20,930 nt of DNA from Rs1 sp034111875 (GTDB lineage Bacteria; Pseudomonadota; Gammaproteobacteria; Pseudomonadales; Balneatricaceae), in the NCBI GenBank assembly GCA_034111875.1, contig JAWUWK010000125.1, positions 1 through 20,930 on the forward strand, written 5' to 3'. The notes under the pieces were generated by a model. The model was given only the letters and a program-made list of their open reading frames with translations. It ran no database searches and was not told the origin of the DNA. The position numbers and the translations under genes are program-made. Below, one piece after another: positions 16,237 through 20,930 of the stretch. The stretch's first letter is position 1. The number at the start of each line of letters is the position of its first letter.

Positions 16237-18141
16237 CTATACCCCTCTTCTTTGTTTGAGCCTTCCTTTGTCCCATTTCTCTCGCGCTTGATTGACTTCG
16301 TCCCGCTCGGATACTTGCGAAATACCCACTTCCCACCAAGAATCCACACTAGACCATTGGTAGGGATCAGTATCGACTACAATCACATAAGTTACGTCAC
16401 TGGCTTTAGCACGTGCCATGGCCTCTGGCATAGCATCGGCACCTGTTATGTGCTCTGATTTTGCACCTAAACTGGCCGCGTGTTGAGCAAAGTCGACTCT
16501 AGGTAGCGGGGCGCCATCTTGGCGTTGGCTTGCACAGTCTTTTAATAAATTATTAAACGACTCATTACCCGTATTATTTTGCAGTTTATTAATCACCGCA
16601 AAGCCGCCGTTATCGCAGACCACAATAATCATTTTATGACCACAGAGCACAGAACTGTATATATCTGAGTTCATCATCAGATAAGAGCCGTCACCTACGA
16701 GTACAATAATGTCGCTATTGGGACAGGCCAGTTTTGCCCCCCAGCCGGCGGCTATCTCATAACCCATACAAGAGAAGCCAAATTCAATATCAAAGTTACC
16801 ACGACTTCTGGCGAGCCAATTCATATTTAACTCGGCAGGTAATCCACCAGCAGCCGTTATGACACGATCATCTTCAGTTGCCAGTTGGTTAACTTGGCCT
16901 ATAATTTGCGCATAAGAAGCCAAACCGGAACCAGTTTGTTGGCTAGTTAGAGCCGTTCGATTAGCCACAATCTGCAACCATTTACTGCGCTGCATTTGCG
17001 CAAAGAGGCGCCAGTCCTCAGAGTTGCTGCCAGTTGAATTGTGTGATTCATCCACCAAGGCATTTTCGAGTAAGTTCAGGGCTACTTTTGCATCGCTAAT
17101 AATGGCAAGAGATCGATGTTTAGTCGCATCGTATCTCGCTGTATTGATACTGATCAGCTGCATCTCAGGGTTTTCAAACACTGACCAGGAACCTGTCACA
17201 AAATCTTGCAAACGGGTACCTACTGCTATAATCAAATCCGCTTGATTTGCCAGGGTATTTGCACTGTCCGAGCCTGTAGGGCCAATGGGACCACAATTGA
17301 GGGGATGTGTCGCTAATAAATTGGTACGCCCTGCAATTGTCTCAACAACAGGGATATTATGGGCTTCTGCGAAACGTTGAAGGTCTTCGCTAGCTCTGCT
17401 ATAAAAAACGCCACCGCCGGCTAGAATCAAAGGCTTTTTTGCCTTGGCGATGAGACTAACAGCCTCTGCTATTTCAAAAGCCTCGGGCTGTGGCCGACGA
17501 ATCCGATGCACCTTCTCTGTAAAGAAGGACACTGGGTAATCGTAACAATAGCCCTGCACATCTTGTGGTAAACCAATAAATACAGGGCCACAGTCTGCAG
17601 TATCTAATAGCGTAGAGATAGCCTGGGGTAAGCTTTGGAGCAGTTGTTCAGGGCTAGTGATTCTATCCCAGTAGCGTGTGACTGGCTTAAAGCAATCATT
17701 TACCGTCATGGTGGGGTTATTAAAATGTTCTACTTGCTGCAATACAGGGTCGGGTAAACGGGTATTAAAAACATCGCCACCAAGCAACAAGATAGGTAAT
17801 CTATTGGTATGCGCCACCCCGGCCGCTGTCACCATATTGGTTGCGCCAGGGCCTACTGAAGAACTGGCAATACCGATACGTTGTCTTTTATTGGCTTTAG
17901 CATATGAAACAGCTGCCAGCGCCATCGACTGTTCATTCTGGCCGCGCCAAGTCGGAATAATATGTTGATTTTCCTCCAGCTCTTGGCCTAAACAAGTCAC
18001 ATTGCCATGCCCAAAAATAGCAAATGCACAACCAAATAGTGGTTCTACTTTCCCCTTCACTTCAATTTTCTGTGCGGTTAAAAACTTCACCAGCGCTTGC
18101 GCTGTACTCAACCTTACTGTTTTTTCAGAGTTCACTAACAT
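16237..18141 (-). CDS. iolD: Trihydroxycyclohexane-1,2-dione hydrolase IolD
   Basis: A 634-residue thiamine-diphosphate enzyme that opens the ring of 3D-(3,5/4)-trihydroxycyclohexane-1,2-dione to 5-deoxy-glucuronate. Its length is about that of Bacillus IolD. N-terminal pyrimidine-binding domain: FGHGNVTCLGQELEE, then PTWRGQNEQSMA with E70 as the cofactor-activating glutamate, and SSSVGPGATNMVTAAGVAH. The central domain has PLILAGGGVFYS. The C-terminal pyrophosphate domain carries VGDGSYLMMNSD starting near residue 480, followed by VVCDNGGFAVINKLQ, the metal-binding GDG...N motif. It is the first gene of the long minus-strand operon and is divergent from the IolE-like gene. It is the only IolD in the window, so both isomerase/kinase/aldolase modules must draw on its product unless another copy lies outside. 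Confidence 0.95.
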   Translation of the reverse strand: MLVNSEKTVRLSTAQALVKFLTAQKIEVKGKVEPLFGCAFAIFGHGNVTCLGQELEENQHIIPTWRGQNEQSMALAAVSYAKANKRQRIGIASSSVGPGATNMVTAAGVAHTNRLPILLLGGDVFNTRLPDPVLQQVEHFNNPTMTVNDCFKPVTRYWDRITSPEQLLQSLPQAISTLLDTADCGPVFIGLPQDVQGYCYDYPVSFFTEKVHRIRRPQPEAFEIAEAVSLIAKAKKPLILAGGGVFYSRASEDLQRFAEAHNIPVVETIAGRTNLLATHPLNCGPIGPTGSDSANTLANQADLIIAVGTRLQDFVTGSWSVFENPEMQLISINTARYDATKHRSLAIISDAKVALNLLENALVDESHNSTGSNSEDWRLFAQMQRSKWLQIVANRTALTSQQTGSGLASYAQIIGQVNQLATEDDRVITAAGGLPAELNMNWLARSRGNFDIEFGFSCMGYEIAAGWGAKLACPNSDIIVLVGDGSYLMMNSDIYSSVLCGHKMIIVVCDNGGFAVINKLQNNTGNESFNNLLKDCASQRQDGAPLPRVDFAQHAASLGAKSEHITGADAMPEAMARAKASDVTYVIVVDTDPYQWSSVDSWWEVGISQVSERDEVNQAREKWDKGRLKQRRGV

Positions 18142-18343
18142 TCAACACCCACCCAACATTCTAAGAACTAAATAACGGCTCTACGTTTAATTTTTGCCAA
18201 CTGAGACTTCAGAGGTCACTGCCAACAAGTCTGTTATTTAAAAGAAACCTCATAATACTCAATCACCAACGGTTTAAACCCGAAAAATCGTCATTGATAC
18301 TAAAAATAATTCTCGATATATTAACCGCGTGAAGGCGTTGAAC

Positions 18344-18373
18344 AATATAATTCAGTTCGACAAAAAATTGCAA
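18344..18373 (-). promoter_or_regulatory. Possible iolD promoter
   Basis: On the minus strand, TTGCAA (18368-18373), an 18-base spacer and TATATT (18344-18349) form a weak sigma70-like pair. The -35 overlaps the upstream LacI-type palindrome, so a bound repressor would cover it. The -35 matches only 4 of 6 positions, so this is tentative. Confidence 0.3.
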
Positions 18374-18383
18374 ACGTTTTCAA
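18368..18383. promoter_or_regulatory. LacI-family-type operator 1
   Basis: TTGCAAACGTTTTCAA, a near-perfect palindrome centred on CG with 7 of 8 half-site positions matching. It fits the cre/PurR-like operator pattern recognised by LacI-family repressors. It lies 93 bases centre to centre from operator 2, about nine helical turns, a spacing that would allow looping. Confidence 0.55.
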
Positions 18384-18452
18384 AAAAAATAACATAGATT
18401 CGATTATATGAACTAAAAGTTAGCCATAAAGCTAATTAAATCAAACTACTCG

Positions 18453-18482
18453 TTGACTTATTGAAAACGTTATCATAATAAT
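18453..18482 (+). promoter_or_regulatory. Promoter of the iolE-like gene
   Basis: TTGACT (18453-18458), an 18-base spacer and AATAAT (18477-18482) each match the sigma70 consensus at 5 of 6 positions. Transcription would start near 18489, giving a leader of about 43 bases to the ATG at 18533. Operator 2 fills the spacer. Confidence 0.55.
18461..18476. promoter_or_regulatory. LacI-family-type operator 2, inside the promoter spacer
   Basis: TTGAAAACGTTATCAT fits the cre-like pattern WTGNAANCGNWNNCWW at every fixed position. It lies wholly between the -35 and -10 of the iolE-like promoter, the classical place for a repressor to block RNA polymerase. No LacI-family gene is in the window. Confidence 0.55.
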
Positions 18483-18532
18483 AGGTGAAAGTTTAGACGT
18501 TTTACTTTTATAAATATTAATGGAATGAATGC

Positions 18533-19426
18533 ATGAAACTAAGATTATCCAACGCTCCTTGTTCCTGGGGCATAGAATTTGTTGATAGCCCGACCAACCC
18601 TCCCTGGGATAAAGTACTAGATGAAATTCAAGCTGCGGGTTATAGCGCAACTGAATTAGGCCCATTAGGTTATCTGCCCACTGATACCAGTGTATTAAAA
18701 GACGAACTCAATAAACGCAATCTAGAAATTACTGCCGGTACTCTTTTTCAACATTTACACGATCGATCAAAGAGAGCTGAGATCCTCAGTTTTACTCGAG
18801 AAAGCTGTAAAATTCTACAGGCATTAGACGCTAAATACATGGTGGTAATCGATCATGTCGCCTCTCCTAGGACAGATCAAGCCGGACAAAAAGACACAGC
18901 GACACGCTTATCGAATGATGATTGGTCGGCAATGATGGAAACTATTCGCCAAGCCAGTAAAATTTGTCTAGACCATGGTATTACGCCAACGTTACATGCG
19001 CACACTGGTACTTTTATTGAATATCAAGATGAATTAGATCGCGCAATGACAGATCTCAGTGAAGATTTAGTCAGTTTATGTTTAGACACAGGACATTGTT
19101 ACTACGCCGGTATTAGCCCACAAGAGGCAATCAAACAATATGGTACTCGAATTAAATATCTGCATTTTAAAGATATAAACCCAGTCATTCATCAGCAAGT
19201 TATCAGCCAGGGGATTGATTTTTATAAAGCTATTAGCAAAGGCATTTTTTGCCCACTAGGACAAGGCGGGGTAGATTTTTCTGCCGTTCGAAAAGAACTA
19301 CTGGCGATAAATTATCAAGGCTGGATTACCGTTGAACAAGATATGGATCCGGCAATAGATAACAACCCGTTACAAAATGCAATCAACAGCCGAGAATTTA
19401 TAGAACAGCATTTACTAAATACATGA
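18533..19426 (+). CDS. IolE/MocC-like inosose dehydratase-family protein
   Basis: A 297-residue AP-endonuclease-2/xylose-isomerase-like TIM barrel. The N-terminus LSNAPCSWGIEF is of the MocC type, while the C-terminal half follows inosose dehydratase. Candidate metal ligands and motifs: E41 in ATELGPLGYLPTD, HAHTGTFIEY (H155/H157), LCLDTGHCYYAG (D185, H188), LHFKDI (H211, D214), the segment GIFCPLGQGGVDF, and E268 in GWITVEQD. It most probably dehydrates 2-keto-myo-inositol to the dione used by IolD. No other IolE candidate is in the window. An inosose isomerase (IolI-like) role is the main alternative. GGAATG lies about eight bases before the ATG. It is the first gene of the plus-strand transport operon and is preceded by a promoter with an embedded operator. 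Confidence 0.8.
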   Translation: MKLRLSNAPCSWGIEFVDSPTNPPWDKVLDEIQAAGYSATELGPLGYLPTDTSVLKDELNKRNLEITAGTLFQHLHDRSKRAEILSFTRESCKILQALDAKYMVVIDHVASPRTDQAGQKDTATRLSNDDWSAMMETIRQASKICLDHGITPTLHAHTGTFIEYQDELDRAMTDLSEDLVSLCLDTGHCYYAGISPQEAIKQYGTRIKYLHFKDINPVIHQQVISQGIDFYKAISKGIFCPLGQGGVDFSAVRKELLAINYQGWITVEQDMDPAIDNNPLQNAINSREFIEQHLLNT

Positions 19427-19518
19427 ATGGGTCATTAATTGATCCGATTAGCAAAGTATATATACGTTAGGGACTCCTCGTAGTCGCTGCCTAAAAATAA
19501 CAACAAACAGGTAACATC

Positions 19519-20640
19519 ATGTCTACTTCTCAAACAGCTCCAAAGAGCACTACGCCACAAGATGAGCGCGTACGTTCCGAGTCCGTGATAAAAAAATTAC
19601 TCAACCGTCCTGAATTAGGCTCTATATCAGGTGCCATGTTGGTGTTTGCCTTCTTTTTTATTGTTGCAGGTGATTCAGGCATGTTTAATGCCGACGGTAT
19701 CCTTAACTGGACCACTGTTTCGGCTCAGCTGGGCATTCTTGCTATCGGTGCATGTTTGTTAATGATCGCCGGCGAATTCGATCTATCAATAGGTTCCATG
19801 GTCGGCTTTGCTGGCATGATGATAGCCATTCCTCTTACGATCTGGAGCTGGCCCGCGTGGATGTGTATTTTATTCGCCTTTACAGGCGCTATGACTATCG
19901 GTTTTTTAAATGGCTTTATTGTGGTAAAAACCGGCTTACCTTCCTTTATCGTGTCTTTAGCATTTCTGTTTATTTTACGCGGTCTAACTATTGCACTGTC
20001 TATACTATTCACCAATAAAACTATCATATCGGGCGTTTCAGATGCCGCTGGTGATGATATTTTAGCCGCAGCATTTGGTGGTGAAATAGGAAATTCCTTC
20101 TTTACCTGGCTCGCAAGTATCAATATGATCGATACTTATATAGATGGCACACCCATAGTATCAGGGATACCTATGGTTATCGTTTGGTGGATACTGTTGA
20201 CGGTTATTGCCTCATTTGTATTGTTACGCACACGATACGGCAATTGGATTTTCGCCTCCGGTGGTGACGCCAAAGCTGCGAGCAATGTCGGGGTACCCAC
20301 TGATAAGGTTAAAATTTCACTGTTTGTATTTACCGCATTTTGTGCCACCGTCTTTGCCGCTTGTCAGGTATTTGAATTTGGATCAGCCGCGGCAGATAGA
20401 GGCCTGTTAAAAGAATTTGAAGCTATTATTGCAGTGGTTATTGGCGGTGCATTGTTAACCGGCGGCTATGGCTCTGTTGTCGGTGCTTGCTTTGGTGCGC
20501 TAATCTTCGGTGTTGTACAAATGGGTATTTTCTTTACCGGCCTAGATTCTGATTGGTTTCGTGTCTTCCTCGGCATCATGCTACTGGCCGCCGTCTTTTT
20601 CAATAACTTCATCCGTATTCGTGTCACTACGTCACGCTAA
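19519..20640 (+). CDS. Sugar/inositol ABC transporter permease (RbsC family)
   Basis: A 373-residue inner-membrane protein with a cytoplasmic N-terminal tail of about 30 residues and many hydrophobic segments (for example about 36-52, 66-84, 92-110, 113-135, 141-163 and several to the C-terminus). It carries the family motif GEFDLSIGSM (85-94) and GLPSFIVSLAFLFILRG (139-155), seen in permeases of carbohydrate uptake ABC importers of the ribose/xylose/inositol type. Its place behind the IolE-like gene and ahead of an ATPase suggests inositol uptake, in the manner of the Caulobacter IatP/IatA system. AGGT lies six bases before the ATG. A 92-base gap separates it from the upstream gene. No periplasmic binding protein is in the window. 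Confidence 0.88.
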   Translation: MSTSQTAPKSTTPQDERVRSESVIKKLLNRPELGSISGAMLVFAFFFIVAGDSGMFNADGILNWTTVSAQLGILAIGACLLMIAGEFDLSIGSMVGFAGMMIAIPLTIWSWPAWMCILFAFTGAMTIGFLNGFIVVKTGLPSFIVSLAFLFILRGLTIALSILFTNKTIISGVSDAAGDDILAAAFGGEIGNSFFTWLASINMIDTYIDGTPIVSGIPMVIVWWILLTVIASFVLLRTRYGNWIFASGGDAKAASNVGVPTDKVKISLFVFTAFCATVFAACQVFEFGSAAADRGLLKEFEAIIAVVIGGALLTGGYGSVVGACFGALIFGVVQMGIFFTGLDSDWFRVFLGIMLLAAVFFNNFIRIRVTTSR

Positions 20641-20654
20641 TTAAGGACATTGTC

Positions 20655-20930
20655 ATGAGTGATAACATTTTAGAACTTAAAAAAGTCAGTCGTTATTTCG
20701 GCTCAGTCATCGCCTTAAAAGATATCGATATGGAAGTAAAACTTGGCGAAGTTCACTGTTTATTAGGCGATAACGGCGCCGGTAAATCTACCCTTATCAA
20801 AACCCTCGCCGGTGTCCATCAACCCTCAGAAGGGCAGTGTTTATTCGACGGTAAAGAAATGAAATTCGACTCCCCAAGAGATGCCCTAGATAGCGGCATT
20901 GCGACCGTTTATCAAGATTTAGCGTTAGTG
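20655..20930 (+). CDS. Sugar/inositol ABC transporter ATPase, partial
   Basis: The first 92 codons of an ABC ATPase, cut by the right edge. The N-terminus MSDNILELKKVSRYFGSVIA is typical of monosaccharide importers. Walker A is GDNGAGKST. The Q-loop is VYQDLALV at the window edge, as in RbsA/XylG/MglA-type proteins, so two tandem ATPase domains (about 500 residues) or a short single-domain form are both possible. AAGGAC about seven bases before the ATG serves as ribosome-binding site. It starts 14 bases after the permease stop, so the two are co-transcribed and probably form one importer. Confidence 0.9.
   Translation, partial: MSDNILELKKVSRYFGSVIALKDIDMEVKLGEVHCLLGDNGAGKSTLIKTLAGVHQPSEGQCLFDGKEMKFDSPRDALDSGIATVYQDLALV

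Larger units (their letters stand above)
18142..18532. promoter_or_regulatory. Divergent control region between iolD and iolE-like gene
   Basis: A 391-base AT-rich gap without a coding frame. It holds two LacI-family-type palindromes, a good sigma70-type promoter toward the iolE-like gene, and a weaker one toward iolD. The remaining sequence (about 18150-18335) shows nothing I can name. The iolD leader would be about 195 bases long if the promoter proposed here is right. Confidence 0.6.

Noticed and set aside
16124..16339. 71-codon minus-strand frame overlapping the iolD end
   Set aside because: Largely an alternative frame of iolD, which is intact and of normal length; the tail has no known motif.
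19725..20123. 132-codon open frame antisense to the ABC permease
   Set aside because: A mirror of the permease coding sequence; no family resemblance and low-complexity composition.
1..20930. CRISPR array, tRNA, rRNA, riboswitch
   Set aside because: No regularly spaced repeats, cloverleaf-like segments or recognisable riboswitch core seen on either strand by eye.

Overview
The window reads as a moderately AT-rich gammaproteobacterial chromosome, probably from a marine or other environmental lineage. That placement is an inference from the repertoire: an RNase HI with a viroplasmin domain, a CitA/CitB-type two-component pair, an RpiR-type regulator and an iolC-DUF2090 fusion. No rRNA or tRNA is present to fix it further.

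Left flank (1-3042): a decayed mobile-element zone. It holds a broken ISNCY-like transposase running off the left edge, an intact-looking RNase HI gene with an N-terminal viroplasmin domain, and a heavily frameshifted serine recombinase (resolvase) pseudogene. Next (3043-5458) is a CitA/DcuS-like membrane histidine kinase and its CitB-like response regulator, both on the plus strand. No dicarboxylate or citrate transporter is adjacent, so their target is not visible.

The rest (5531-20930) is one large inositol catabolism and uptake locus. Block A has a minus-strand arm (RpiR regulator, then iolG, then iolB1) and a divergent plus-strand gene encoding a fusion of 5-dehydro-2-deoxygluconokinase (IolC) to a DUF2090 aldolase-like domain. 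Block B is a minus-strand operon: iolD, a Gfo/Idh/MocA dehydrogenase, a stand-alone iolC2 (stop and start codons overlap), a second divergent iolB2, a class II aldolase (IolJ-like) and another Gfo/Idh/MocA dehydrogenase. Divergent from iolD on the plus strand are an IolE/MocC-like TIM-barrel protein, an RbsC-type sugar ABC permease and the start of its ATPase, cut by the right edge.

Together these genes would import an inositol, oxidise it (IolG and up to two more dehydrogenases), dehydrate it (IolE-like), open the ring (IolD), isomerise (IolB), phosphorylate (IolC) and cleave it (DUF2090 or the class II aldolase) to dihydroxyacetone phosphate and malonate semialdehyde. The last enzyme (IolA/MmsA) and the periplasmic binding protein are not in the window.

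The most notable points are: (1) the IolB, kinase and aldolase steps each occur twice, in two differently built modules; (2) two kinds of candidate operator are present, an AT-rich palindrome in both gaps flanking the RpiR gene, and two LacI-type palindromes in the iolD/iolE-like gap, one lying exactly between a good -35 and -10; (3) a terminator-like hairpin stands just before the iolC fusion gene.
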